The notes: generated from the sequence alone by a model not told the origin. 64,000 bases of DNA from Pseudogemmobacter bohemicus (GCF_003290025.1 NZ_QNHG01000001.1:127780-191779), one strand, 5' to 3'; positions 26,758 to 35,616 are shown, numbered from the stretch's first letter. Made by a program: numbers and translations.

Positions 26758-28140
26758 TCACACCTTCTTGAGATGATAGGATTTCGGGCGGGTTACCGAA
26801 TGGTAGCCCAGATAAGAGAGCGAGCCGCCGCGACCGGTATCCTTGCAGCCGGTCCAGCACAGGGCCGGGTCGAGATAATCGGCGCGGTTCATAAAAACGG
26901 TGCCGGTTTCGACCTGATTGCCCAGGTCTGCGGCGGTGTCGTAATCCTCGGTCCAGATCGAGGCGGTCAGGCCGTAAGGGCTGTCATTCATCAGCCGCAA
27001 AGCCTCCTCATCCGAGGAAACTTTCATAATTCCAACAACCGGGCCAAAGCTTTCCTCGGTCATAACCGACATGGAATGGTCGACATCGACAAGGATCTGT
27101 GGCGCGAGATAGGCGCCGCCATCATCGGCCGGGAAGTTGCCTGCGTCGATCAGCGGTTTAGCCCCTTTCGCAATGGCATCGGCGATCTGATCGCGCACCA
27201 CTTTCGCAAATCGGACATTGGCCATCGGACCAAGCGTGGTGGTCTGGTCATTCGGGTTGCCGAGTTTCAGCCCGTTCACCCAGGTAACCGCTTTTTCTAC
27301 AAAGGAATCATAGAGCGACTCGTGGACATAGATCCGCTCGATCCCGCAGCAGCATTGTCCGGAATTGAACATCGCGCCATCCATCAGCGTATCGACGGCG
27401 GCATCGACATTCGCGTCCGCGCGGACATAGCCCGGATCTTTGCCACCCAGCTCCAGCCCAAGCGGCGTGAAGGTGCCGGCCGCCGCGCGCTCAATGGCCC
27501 TGCCGCCATTTACCGAACCGGTGAAATTGACAAAATCGAACCTGCGATCACCGATCAGCTTTTCGGTTACCGCATGATCCAGCACGACGTTCTGGAAGAC
27601 ATCGGCCGGAATTCCGGCCGCGTGGAAGGCCTCGGCCAGGCGCTCTCCCGCCACGAGGGTCTGGCTGGCATGTTTCAGAACGATGGTATTTCCGGCGATC
27701 AGGCCGGGAATGATCGTGTTGATCGCGGTGAGGAAAGGATAGTTCCAGGGAGCGATGACAAAGATCACACCAAGGGCTTCGCGCGTGAGATAACGGCGGA
27801 ATTTATCACTGTCTTCAATGACTTTTGGGGTCAGCGACTCTTCGGCAATAGAGGCCATGTAATCAGCGCGGGCATTGACGCCGCCGAATTCGCCGGCGCC
27901 GTACTTAACCGGGCGCCCCATTTGGGCAGCCAGCTCGGGCACGATGGCGTCTTTCTGCTCGGTTAGCTTCGCGACACCGGCCTTTACCAGCGCGATGCGC
28001 TCGGAAAGAGGGCGCGCGGCCCAGGCGGGTTGCGCCGCCCGGGCGCGAGCGACAGCGGTTTCTGCGCTGACAAGGTCCAGCGGCGCACGCTCGACATAAA
28101 TCGAGCCGTCAACCGGCGAGATCAGTTGGATCGGTTTCAT
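26758..28140 (-). CDS. Aldehyde dehydrogenase (NAD(P)+-dependent)
   Basis: The product is 460 residues. IAPWNYPF, FTGSVNGGRAI, the general base Glu in LELGGKDPGYV, and the nucleophile in FNSGQCCCGIERIYV mark a class 3-like ALDH. The active-site loop has three adjacent cysteines, where most family members have one or two. SVMTEESFGPVVGIM and NDSPYGLTASIWT complete the domain. The enzyme lies between the GS-like ligase (68 bp upstream) and the iron ADH (1 bp downstream). Its start ATG at 28140 is preceded by GGTGAAAC. It probably oxidises a gamma-glutamyl aldehyde or a simple amino aldehyde (inference). Confidence 0.93.
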   Translation of the reverse strand: MKPIQLISPVDGSIYVERAPLDLVSAETAVARARAAQPAWAARPLSERIALVKAGVAKLTEQKDAIVPELAAQMGRPVKYGAGEFGGVNARADYMASIAEESLTPKVIEDSDKFRRYLTREALGVIFVIAPWNYPFLTAINTIIPGLIAGNTIVLKHASQTLVAGERLAEAFHAAGIPADVFQNVVLDHAVTEKLIGDRRFDFVNFTGSVNGGRAIERAAAGTFTPLGLELGGKDPGYVRADANVDAAVDTLMDGAMFNSGQCCCGIERIYVHESLYDSFVEKAVTWVNGLKLGNPNDQTTTLGPMANVRFAKVVRDQIADAIAKGAKPLIDAGNFPADDGGAYLAPQILVDVDHSMSVMTEESFGPVVGIMKVSSDEEALRLMNDSPYGLTASIWTEDYDTAADLGNQVETGTVFMNRADYLDPALCWTGCKDTGRGGSLSYLGYHSVTRPKSYHLKKV

Positions 28141-28208
28141 GTTTCACCTGTGGAGAGGGAAGGGGAGCCGCGCCCCCCTTTGTCTGAATTGTGCAAGTTT
28201 TCAGCGGT

Positions 28209-29576
28209 TCAGGCGCGTTCAAGCAGCCGTTTCAGTTCGAAATCTGTAACCACGCGATCCGTCTCGGCGATCTCCCACTGGGCGGCATGGTGGTAATGGT
28301 CGATCACGTCATCGCCCAAGGCCCGGCGCAGTATTGCCGAAGATTTCAATTTCGCCGCCGCGTCACGGAGGTTTTTCGGGATCTCACGAACGCCAGCAGC
28401 CGCATAGAGGTCGCCCTTCATCTCGGGCTCGAGTTCCAGCTTGCGTTCGATGCCGTCGAGGCCGGCGGCGAGCAGCGCAGCGCAGGCGAGATAGGGGTTC
28501 ACATCCGAGCCGGGGATGCGGCATTCGACGCGGACCGCTTTGGTGCCCTCGCCGCAGACGCGGAAGCCGGCGGTGCGATTGTCACCCGACCAGACGATTT
28601 TGGTCGGCGCAAAAAGCCCGACGCAAAAGCGCTTATAGCTGTTCACATAGGGGGCAAAAAATACGGTCATTTCCTCGGCGGCTTCCAATTGGCCGGCGAT
28701 GAAATGTTTCATGGTCTGCGACATGCTGTGATCGCCGTCCTTGTCGAAAAAGGCGGGCTTGCCATCCAGGGTCCAGAGCGATTGGTGAACATGCGCAGCG
28801 GAGCCGGCTTTATCCGTCTGATATTTCGCCATGAACGTAACGGATTTACCCATGGACCAGGCAATCTCTTTCACCGCCTGTTTGATGATCGTGTGATTGT
28901 CGGCGGTATCCATGGCATCGGAATAGCGGTAATTCACCTCGCCCTGGCCGCTGTCGGCCTCGCCCTTGGTATTCTCGACCGGAATACCCGCCGCGTAAAG
29001 ATCATTGCGCAATTTGCGCATGACCGGCTCTTCTTTCGAGGTCTGGAAGATGTGATAATCTTCGTTATAGGCGGAAATCGGGCGGAGATTGCCAAAGCCG
29101 TCATCGCGCAGGTTTTCATAGCTGTTCTCGAACAGATAGAATTCCAGTTCGGTTGCCATCATGGGTTCAAAACCCATGGCACGGGCGCGGTTGACCTGCT
29201 TTTTCAGAATAGCGCGCGGAGAAATGGTGATCTCTTCATGCGTGTGATGGTCCAGAAGATCACACATCACCATTGCAGTGCCCGGCAGCCAGGGCAGGCG
29301 GCGCAGCGTTGCCAGATCGGGCTTCATCACATAATCGCCATAGCCTTGCGACCAGCCGGCTGATTTATAACCCGGCACGGTATTCATTTCCATGTCGAGC
29401 GCCAGCAGGTAATTGCAGCAATGCGTTTCAGTATGGCCACTGTCGAGAAAGAATCCGGCATGGAACCGTTTTCCCATCAAGCGGCCCTGCATATCGGGGG
29501 CGACGACCAGAACGGTGTCGATCTCTCCGGCTTCAAAGGCGGCTTTCAGGGTTTCGAGCGTCAGATTGGCGGGCAT
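28209..29576 (-). CDS. Glutamine-synthetase-family ligase (gamma-glutamyl amine/alkanolamine ligase type)
   Basis: The product is 455 residues. GS elements are intact: TELEFYLFE (metal Glu), GQGEVNYRY (Glu), GSAAHVHQSLW (His-binding n2 region), NSYKRFCVGLFAPTKIVW and the DNRTAGFRV arginine, then VECRIPGSDVNPYLA. It lacks the adenylylation loop of GlnA and has the long N-terminal lead (IDTVLVVAPDMQGRLMGKRF) of PuuA/IpuC-type gamma-glutamyl ligases. Those join glutamate to putrescine, isopropylamine or ethanolamine using ATP. Its operon partners are a TRAP importer, an aldehyde dehydrogenase and an iron alcohol dehydrogenase. That set points to an amino alcohol substrate. Specificity is inferred, not seen. 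Confidence 0.88.
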   Translation of the reverse strand: MPANLTLETLKAAFEAGEIDTVLVVAPDMQGRLMGKRFHAGFFLDSGHTETHCCNYLLALDMEMNTVPGYKSAGWSQGYGDYVMKPDLATLRRLPWLPGTAMVMCDLLDHHTHEEITISPRAILKKQVNRARAMGFEPMMATELEFYLFENSYENLRDDGFGNLRPISAYNEDYHIFQTSKEEPVMRKLRNDLYAAGIPVENTKGEADSGQGEVNYRYSDAMDTADNHTIIKQAVKEIAWSMGKSVTFMAKYQTDKAGSAAHVHQSLWTLDGKPAFFDKDGDHSMSQTMKHFIAGQLEAAEEMTVFFAPYVNSYKRFCVGLFAPTKIVWSGDNRTAGFRVCGEGTKAVRVECRIPGSDVNPYLACAALLAAGLDGIERKLELEPEMKGDLYAAAGVREIPKNLRDAAAKLKSSAILRRALGDDVIDHYHHAAQWEIAETDRVVTDFELKRLLERA

Positions 29577-29740
29577 ATTGGCCTCACTTTATCAGAAGGA
29601 ACATGAATTGGATGCGTGGTTCGGTCAGAAACCGCCACCGCCGAATTCCGGCTTTCTGGGCCAGCAATCCTGAGCAATTCGCATCACAGCCACGTCCTGT
29701 TTCCCCTCCCTCGCAGGGATTTCACCTGCCCGAAATAAAA

Positions 29741-29773
29741 TGGGGGCAGGGCGGAATGAGCCGCCACTGCCCC
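29741..29773 (-). terminator. Terminator/attenuator between dctP and the GS-like ligase gene
   Basis: On the minus strand a 12-bp stem (GGGGCAG then GGCGG, one bulged base) with a CTCATT loop is followed by ATTTTATTT, 8 bp after the dctP stop codon. It would let the binding protein be expressed above the downstream enzymes. Confidence 0.75.
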
Positions 29774-29780
29774 GCTCAGA

Positions 29781-30824
29781 TCAGCCGTAGCGATAGGGAC
29801 GGCCGGCTTTGGCCATCACATCGTTGTATTTTTTAAAGATTTCGACGACCTTCGCCTTGGTCTCGGATTCGGCTGCGATTTCGTCCCAGAATTCGCGGGC
29901 TTTGGCCTCGACGGTATCCCATTCCGCATCCGGGATGGAGGTCAGCTGAAGTTTCGGGCCATTGACGCGCAGATCGGCCTCGCCGCCCCAATACCACCAT
30001 TGACGGTAGTAATGCGATTGCTCAAAGCAAACCTCCATCAGCGTTTTCAGGTGATCGGGCACTTCATTCCAGCGGTCTGCATTGGCGAAGAAATGGCCGA
30101 TCCAGGCGCCGGAGATATTGTTGGTGAGGAAGTATTTGGTCACATCAGCCCAGCCGACGGTGTAATCCTCGGTAATCCCGGACCAGGCGATGCCGTCCAG
30201 CTCACCGGTTTGCAATGCCACCTGGATATCTTCCCACGGCAGCTGCATCGGCACCACGCCGAATTGGGCGAGGAAGCGACCGGCGGTCGGGAAGGTGAAG
30301 ACGCGCTTGCCTTCCAGATCCTTCAGTGAATTGATCGGGTCTTTGGTTGCGAAATGGCAGGGGTCCCAGGAACCGGCCGAAATATGCTTCACGCCGACTT
30401 TCGCATATTCCTCTTCCCAGATCTGCTTCAGCCCATATTGGTTGAACAGAACCGGCACATCGAGCGAATAGCGCGAGGCAAAGGGGAAATAGCCACCGAA
30501 CACCGTCACTTCGGTCGGTGATTGCATGGAATCGTCATCCGATTGCACGGCATCGATGGTGCCCGATTGCATAGCACGGAACAGTTCCGATGTCGGAACC
30601 AGCTGATCGGCGTAATAGAGCTCGATCTCCATCTGGCCTGCAGCGATCTGGTTGAATTTGTCGATTGCGGGTTTGCAGACATGTTCACCAAGCGCTGCAC
30701 CGGCATAGGTCTGCATACGCCATTTGATCGGCGCGGCCTGCGCGCGAACGGCAGGGGCGGCGAGGGCGGCTGCACCGGCGGCAACCGCCCCGCTGGTCAG
30801 GAATTTCCGTCTGTTCGTCGTCAT
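29781..30824 (-). CDS. TRAP transporter solute-binding protein (DctP family), Tat-exported
   Basis: The product is 347 residues from the ATG at 30824, with GGAGG five bases upstream. An in-frame start 12 codons earlier lies in dctM and lacks a site. The N-terminus NRRKFLTSGAVAAGAAALAA is a twin-arginine signal, and the protein acts in the periplasm. KWRMQTYAGAALGEH, SGTIDAVQSD, the GKRVFTFPTAGRFLAQFG strand with the conserved carboxylate-binding Arg, and GWADVTKYFLTNNISG match DctP-type binding proteins, near the alpha-keto-acid TakP branch. The conserved Arg implies a carboxylate or sulfonate ligand, which is a tension with a simple neutral amine substrate. Confidence 0.92.
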   Translation of the reverse strand: MTTNRRKFLTSGAVAAGAAALAAPAVRAQAAPIKWRMQTYAGAALGEHVCKPAIDKFNQIAAGQMEIELYYADQLVPTSELFRAMQSGTIDAVQSDDDSMQSPTEVTVFGGYFPFASRYSLDVPVLFNQYGLKQIWEEEYAKVGVKHISAGSWDPCHFATKDPINSLKDLEGKRVFTFPTAGRFLAQFGVVPMQLPWEDIQVALQTGELDGIAWSGITEDYTVGWADVTKYFLTNNISGAWIGHFFANADRWNEVPDHLKTLMEVCFEQSHYYRQWWYWGGEADLRVNGPKLQLTSIPDAEWDTVEAKAREFWDEIAAESETKAKVVEIFKKYNDVMAKAGRPYRYG

Positions 30825-30849
30825 CTTTACCTCCGTTGGTGGGTTCTGA

Positions 30850-32196
30850 TTATTGTCCATAAACCTGATGTGGCAACCAGAGCGCGATTTCCGGGAAGAC
30901 CATGATCACCGCAAGCGTCAGGATCATGATGCCGACAATCGGCACGATGGAGCGGTAAATATCCGAGAGAGAAACGTGATCCGGCGCCATGGCGCGCATC
31001 AGGAACAGGTTATAGCCGAAAGGCGGCGTGATATAGGCCACCTGGCAGGTGATGGTGTAAAGGATACCGTACCAGATCAGCACATCCTGCGGCGGCATGC
31101 CCAGATCCAGCTTGGCCACCAGCGGGATATAAAGGGGCGCCACGATCACCAGCATGGCGGTATCATCAAGGAACATGCCCATGATCAGGAACGAGACCTG
31201 CATCAGGATCACGATGCCCCAGGGGCCGAGGCCGAGATCTTCGAGGAAGAAGGCCTCAATCGCCTTGACCGCACCCAGCCCGTCGAAGACCGCGCCGAAG
31301 GCCATTGCCGCCAGCAGGATCCACATGAACATGCAGGTCACGCCAAGCGTGTTGACGAGGCAATTCTCCCAGACTTTTTTCGTGATGCGGCCTTTGAACA
31401 AGGCCACCAGGGTGGCAATCAACGCGCCAACTACCGAGGATTCGACCAGGCTGACATAGCCCATCACGAAGGGGCCCATCATCGAGGCAAAGATCACAAC
31501 CGGCAGAATCCCGGCGCGCAGGAGCCGGATTTTTTCGGCCCAGGTGATGGAATTGCGCTCTTCCTGCGAGAGTGGCGGGCCGAGCTTTGGGTTGATGCCG
31601 CAGCGGATCACCACATAAAGCAGGAAGAAACCGGCCATCAGCAGGCCGGGGAAGACCCCTGCAAGCCAGATCTGCCCGACCGGCTGGCGCGCGATCATCG
31701 AATAGAGCACCAGCACGATCGAGGGCGGCACCAGGATCCCCAGCGAAGACCCGCCCTGGATGATCCCTGTCACCATCCGCTTGTCATAGCCGCGCTTCAG
31801 CAGTTCCGGCAGCGCGATGGTCGCGCCAATGGCCAGACCCGCGACCGACAGCCCGTTCATCGCCGAAATCAGCACCATCAACAGGATCGTGCCAATCGCC
31901 AGCCCGCCCGGGATCGGCCCGAACCAGACATGGAACATCTTGTAGAGGTCATCGGCCAGCCGCGCCTCGGACATAACATAGCCCATCCAGACGAACATCG
32001 GCAGCGTCAGCATCGGATACCAGTTCATCAGCTTGATGGTGGTGGTGAAGGCGATGTCATAGCCCCCCCGATCCCCCCAAAGCGCGATGGTCGCGACCAC
32101 GGCGACAAAGCCGATCCCGGCAAAGACCCGCTGTCCGCTCATCAGCATGGCCATCATGCCCATGAACATCACGATGGCGATATATTCATAGGGCAT
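30850..32196 (-). CDS. TRAP transporter large permease subunit (DctM)
   Basis: The product is 448 residues with about 12 membrane helices. It begins YEYIAIVMFMGMMAMLMSGQ. GGSSLGILVPPSIVLVLYSM is the family motif, and FLIMGMFLDDTAMLVIVAPL and QVAYITPPFGYNLFLM are conserved in DctM. It forms the ion-coupled channel of the importer. Its start overlaps the dctQ stop (TGATG), so the two membrane subunits are translationally coupled. It is followed directly by dctP (25 bp gap). Confidence 0.95.
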   Translation of the reverse strand: MPYEYIAIVMFMGMMAMLMSGQRVFAGIGFVAVVATIALWGDRGGYDIAFTTTIKLMNWYPMLTLPMFVWMGYVMSEARLADDLYKMFHVWFGPIPGGLAIGTILLMVLISAMNGLSVAGLAIGATIALPELLKRGYDKRMVTGIIQGGSSLGILVPPSIVLVLYSMIARQPVGQIWLAGVFPGLLMAGFFLLYVVIRCGINPKLGPPLSQEERNSITWAEKIRLLRAGILPVVIFASMMGPFVMGYVSLVESSVVGALIATLVALFKGRITKKVWENCLVNTLGVTCMFMWILLAAMAFGAVFDGLGAVKAIEAFFLEDLGLGPWGIVILMQVSFLIMGMFLDDTAMLVIVAPLYIPLVAKLDLGMPPQDVLIWYGILYTITCQVAYITPPFGYNLFLMRAMAPDHVSLSDIYRSIVPIVGIMILTLAVIMVFPEIALWLPHQVYGQ

Positions 32197-32702
32197 CAGA
32201 TTTTCACTCCGCGCAAAGTCGCGATGTCGCGGATGAGAAAGGCGAGGCTTTGTAAGAGCATCAGGAAGACGCCGACACAGATCACGATCTTGATCGGCGC
32301 CATATAGGGCCGCCAGACGGTGCGCGAGCGTTCGCCGAATTCAAAGGCGTAGATCGTGCTTTCAATGCCGCCCCACAGCACGACGGCAAGGAAGAAGATC
32401 ATGCAAAATACCGTCACGCAATCGACTGCGGCCTGGGTCTTCACGCTCCAGCGGCCGTAAAGCAGGTCCATCCGCACATTGGCGCCAAGGATCAGCGAAT
32501 AGGCGCCGCCAAGGACGAAATAGCCGACCATGGTGAACTGGGCCATTTCCTGGGTCCAGAGCGCGGGGCGGAAGAAGGCCTTGGCGATCACCGAGTAAAG
32601 CAGCACGCCGGCCAGGGCGAAGATCAGATACATCGCGAAACGGCCGACGAGGACGTTGATCTTCTCGATGATCTGCACAAACAGGATCAGGGAACGGGGC
32701 AT
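32196..32702 (-). CDS. TRAP transporter small permease subunit (DctQ)
   Basis: The product is 168 residues from the ATG at 32702; a start 43 codons earlier gives a Pro/Arg-rich lead without protein character. Four membrane helices are visible, including MYLIFALAGVLLYSVIAKAF, WTQEMAQFTMVGYFVLGGAY (the DctQ Glu-containing motif) and VTVFCMIFFLAVVLWGGIES. It is the first gene of the seven-gene minus-strand run and overlaps dctM by one base. The promoter lies in the 236 bp shared with the divergent RpiR gene. Confidence 0.9.
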   Translation of the reverse strand: MPRSLILFVQIIEKINVLVGRFAMYLIFALAGVLLYSVIAKAFFRPALWTQEMAQFTMVGYFVLGGAYSLILGANVRMDLLYGRWSVKTQAAVDCVTVFCMIFFLAVVLWGGIESTIYAFEFGERSRTVWRPYMAPIKIVICVGVFLMLLQSLAFLIRDIATLRGVKI

Positions 32703-32869
32703 CTGTTCAGGCCCTGCCGCAGGAATTGGACGCGCAGGCACCCGTCTGACAAAGCCCACCCGTCCGGCGCTGCCGGCGGGCTGGAGATCCTGAAAAGGAC
32801 ATGGTCGAGTCGGCTCCCTGATTTTTCCCAAGCGTCACCCTCTGGCGGGGCGGCTGTCAAGATTATTTC

Positions 32870-32894
32870 AGATTGCTGTTTCCTGTTACAATCT
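32870..32894. promoter_or_regulatory. Candidate operator: inverted repeat between dctQ and the RpiR regulator gene
   Basis: A perfect inverted repeat AGATTG-N13-CAATCT lies in the AT-rich part of the divergent region, 45 bp before the regulator start and 168 bp before dctQ. Position and symmetry fit a site for the adjacent dimeric regulator. The assignment is inferred. Confidence 0.45.
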
Positions 32895-32938
32895 TTTCTG
32901 CAACCCTGTTCCGACCGGTGCCGGAAAAAGGGGGGGCT

Positions 32939-33817
32939 ATGGAGCAGGGCGTGACCATCGAGAGCCGCATGCGCGCCTCGCTGAACGATCTCACCCGGGC
33001 CGAGCGCCAGGTTGCCACTCATATCCTGTCGCATTTCCCGATGTCGGCGCTTGGCTCGATCACCACGCTGGCGCGGGCGGCGGATGTATCTTCGCCCACC
33101 ATCGTGCGGCTGGTGCAGAAACTCGGCTTTCGCGGCTGGTCGGACTATCAGGCCGCCTTGCGCATCGAGGTCGAGGAGCTGCTGGTTGCCCCGCTTGGCA
33201 CCCCGGGCGGGTCCGGAGAGGGGCGGGGCCACCCGCTGCAAGGCTTCGCGGCCCAGGTCGTGACCAATATCGGCGCGACGCTCAGCCTGATTCCGGCCGC
33301 AGATTTCAACGGTTCCGCCGCGCTGATGGCGGATATGACGCGGCGTGTGGTGGTGATGGGGGGCCGCCTGACCCATGCGCTGGCCGATTACATGGCGACG
33401 CTTTTGCGCGTCATCCGCCCCGATGTGACCTGGATCGCCGATCACCTGACCGACTGGCAGCAGGCGCTGCTGGATCTGCGGCCGGGTGATGTGGTGGTGA
33501 TTTTTGACATCCGCCGATACGAGGCCAATGCGGTGCAATTCGCCGAATTCGCAAGCGCCCAGGGGGCCGAGGTGGTGCTGATCACCGATCGCTGGCTCTC
33601 GCCGGCGGCGGGCCATGCGCGCCATGTGCTGCCCTGCCATATCGAGATGCCCTCGGCCTGGGATTCGACGGCGGTGCTTTTGATGGTGGTCGAGGCGCTG
33701 CTGGCGCAGATCCAGTCCCATATGCCCGATCAGGTGCAGGACCGGCTGAACCGGCTGGAGGATTGCTTTGCCCGCACCCGTGTTTTCCGCGCGCCCAAGA
33801 TGGCACAAGGGCGTTGA
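32939..33817 (+). CDS. RpiR/MurR-family transcriptional regulator
   Basis: The product is 292 residues from the ATG at 32939 (AAAAGGGGGGGCT upstream). The N-terminal HTH_6 domain reads LTRAERQVATHILSHFP, TTLARAADVSSPTIVRLVQK and LGFRGWSDYQAALRIEVEEL. The C-terminal half is a SIS domain (VVMGGRLTHALADYMATLL, DVVVIFDIRRYEANAVQFAE, VVLITDRWLSPAAGHA). In the family SIS domains bind sugar phosphates or related ligands. It is divergent from the TRAP/GS operon and is its likely controller. The ligand is unknown. Confidence 0.9.
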   Translation: MEQGVTIESRMRASLNDLTRAERQVATHILSHFPMSALGSITTLARAADVSSPTIVRLVQKLGFRGWSDYQAALRIEVEELLVAPLGTPGGSGEGRGHPLQGFAAQVVTNIGATLSLIPAADFNGSAALMADMTRRVVVMGGRLTHALADYMATLLRVIRPDVTWIADHLTDWQQALLDLRPGDVVVIFDIRRYEANAVQFAEFASAQGAEVVLITDRWLSPAAGHARHVLPCHIEMPSAWDSTAVLLMVVEALLAQIQSHMPDQVQDRLNRLEDCFARTRVFRAPKMAQGR

Positions 33818-33910
33818 GGGGCGCTGACGGGCGCTGAGGCGGCGGTGCGGACGCCTTGACCTCGGGGCGGGGGTGGCGAAACTGCCGGTCGGATCGCGGG
33901 AGAATTGCGG

Positions 33911-35569
33911 ATGTTTCGCTGGCGCAGGGTAAAGGACACATCGCTTTTCGGCCGGCCTTCGGCGGCGGGCCTGGCGCTTGGAGCGCTGTTTTTCGCGCTG
34001 TCGCTGTCGCCCTCGCTGATCCCGCGCGCGGCTTTGGTGCAGGGTGCGCTTGGGGGCCTGTGTTTCTCCATCGGCTATCTGGCCGGCTATACGCTGATGG
34101 GGCTGCGCAACTGGGTGTTCGAGGCGGCGCCGGCCGCGCCGCGTATCCTGCGGATCAAGCTGGGGCTGGCGCTGCTGGTGGCGCTGCCGGTGGTGCTCTG
34201 GGCCTTGTGGAATGTCACCCGATGGCAAAACGACATCCATGCCGCGATGGGCATTCCCCCGGTCGAGACCGCGCGACCCTTTACCATCCTTGCCGTCGCG
34301 GCGGCCCTGGCATTCATGCTGATCTTTCTGGGCCGGCTGTTCCGGCGGCTCTGGCGGGCGATTGCGGCGCAGCTGGAGGCGTTCATTCCGCGTCGGCTGG
34401 CCAGGCTGATCGGGATCGGTCTCGCGCTGATGATCTTCTGGGGGCTTGGGAATGATGTGGTGCTGGGGCGTGTGCTGGGGGCGCTGGATGACACTTATGC
34501 CGCACTCGATAAGCTGATCCCGCCGGATAAGGCCCCACCGGCGGATGCGCTCAAATCCGGCTCTGCCGACTCGCTGATGGGGTGGGAGGGGCTGGGAGCT
34601 GCCGGGCGCGACTGGGTTCTTTCGGTGCCCGATGCGGCGGCGATCACCGCCGCGACCGGCCGCCCGGCAAAGGAGCCGCTGCGCATCTATGTCGGGCTGA
34701 ACTCGGCGCCGGATACCGATGCGCGGGCGCGGCTTGCGCTGGAAGAGGCGCTCAGGGTAGGCGCCTTTGAACGCCGGGTGCTGGTGATCGCCACCCCGAC
34801 CGGCACCGGCTGGATGGACCCTGCGGGCATGCAGCCGCTGGACTATCTGACCGGCGGCGATGTTGCTGTGGTGGCGGCGCAATATTCCTACCTTCCCAGC
34901 TGGATGTCTCTGATATTGCAGCCGGAATATGGCGCCGAAAGCGCGGTGGCGGTGTTTCGCGAGATTTACGGCCATTGGCGCGACCTGCCGGAAGACAGCC
35001 GCCCCCGGCTTTACCTTTTCGGCCTCTCGCTTGGGGCGCGGAACGGGGAATTGCCGATCTCCTGGCAGGATCTCTTGTCGGATCCGCCGCAGGGCGCGCT
35101 CTGGGCCGGGCCACCCTTTGCCATGCGCGGCTGGCAACAATTGCTGACCAGCCGCGCGCCCGACAGCCCGGCCTGGGCGCCGCGCTACCGCGACGGCTCG
35201 GCCATTCGGGTGATGACGCAAGAGCAGCAGAGCCACGATTACGCGCCCTGGGGGGTGATGCGGATGGTGTTCCTGGAATACCCTTCCGATCCGATCGTGT
35301 TCTTCTCGACGGGCACGCTGTGGCGGGCGCCGGCCTGGCTGCAGGGCTCGCGCGGGCCCGATGTCAGCCCGAGCCTCAGATGGTGGCCGGTGGTGACCTT
35401 CCTGCAGTTGGGGTTCGACATGATGACCGCGACGACCACGCCGCCGGGCCATGGCCATGTCTATGCGGCGCGCGATTATCTGAGGGCCTGGAGCGAAGTG
35501 CTGGATGCGGCGCCCGACCCGGCGCTTGACGCGCGGCTGGAGGCGATTTTCGCGCAGCAGGGTCTTTAG
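33911..35569 (+). CDS. Membrane-bound alpha/beta-hydrolase family protein (COG4425/DUF2319 type)
   Basis: The product is 552 residues from the ATG at 33911, with GGGAGA upstream. The N-terminal half has about five membrane helices (SAAGLALGALFFALSLSPSLIPR, ALLVALPVVLWALWNV, ILAVAAALAFMLIFLG, ARLIGIGLALMIFWGLGN). The C-terminal half begins near residue 225 with PLRIYVGLNSAPD. It contains the hydrolase nucleophile elbow LFGLSLGARNGE (G-L-S-L-G) and FLEYPSDPIVFFS. The substrate is unknown; family members are annotated as alpha/beta hydrolases of unassigned role. It is a single gene between RpiR and a terminator region. Confidence 0.83.
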   Translation: MFRWRRVKDTSLFGRPSAAGLALGALFFALSLSPSLIPRAALVQGALGGLCFSIGYLAGYTLMGLRNWVFEAAPAAPRILRIKLGLALLVALPVVLWALWNVTRWQNDIHAAMGIPPVETARPFTILAVAAALAFMLIFLGRLFRRLWRAIAAQLEAFIPRRLARLIGIGLALMIFWGLGNDVVLGRVLGALDDTYAALDKLIPPDKAPPADALKSGSADSLMGWEGLGAAGRDWVLSVPDAAAITAATGRPAKEPLRIYVGLNSAPDTDARARLALEEALRVGAFERRVLVIATPTGTGWMDPAGMQPLDYLTGGDVAVVAAQYSYLPSWMSLILQPEYGAESAVAVFREIYGHWRDLPEDSRPRLYLFGLSLGARNGELPISWQDLLSDPPQGALWAGPPFAMRGWQQLLTSRAPDSPAWAPRYRDGSAIRVMTQEQQSHDYAPWGVMRMVFLEYPSDPIVFFSTGTLWRAPAWLQGSRGPDVSPSLRWWPVVTFLQLGFDMMTATTTPPGHGHVYAARDYLRAWSEVLDAAPDPALDARLEAIFAQQGL

Positions 35570-35583
35570 GCGGGCCGGCCGTG

Positions 35584-35616
35584 AAAAAAAACCGCAGCCG
35601 GGAGGGGCTGCGGTTT
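35584..35616 (-). terminator. Rho-independent terminator of the YncE-like gene
   Basis: An 11-bp stem AAACCGCAGCC/GGCTGCGGTTT is followed on the minus strand by a run of T (plus-strand GAAAAAAAA at 35583-35591). It lies 60 bp past the stop codon at 35677 and faces the convergent hydrolase gene. Confidence 0.85.

Noticed and set aside
28209-29576. Assignment of the GS-like gene as ordinary glutamine synthetase glnA
   Set aside because: The N-terminal region and catabolic operon context match gamma-glutamyl amine ligases, and no adenylylation-site region is present.
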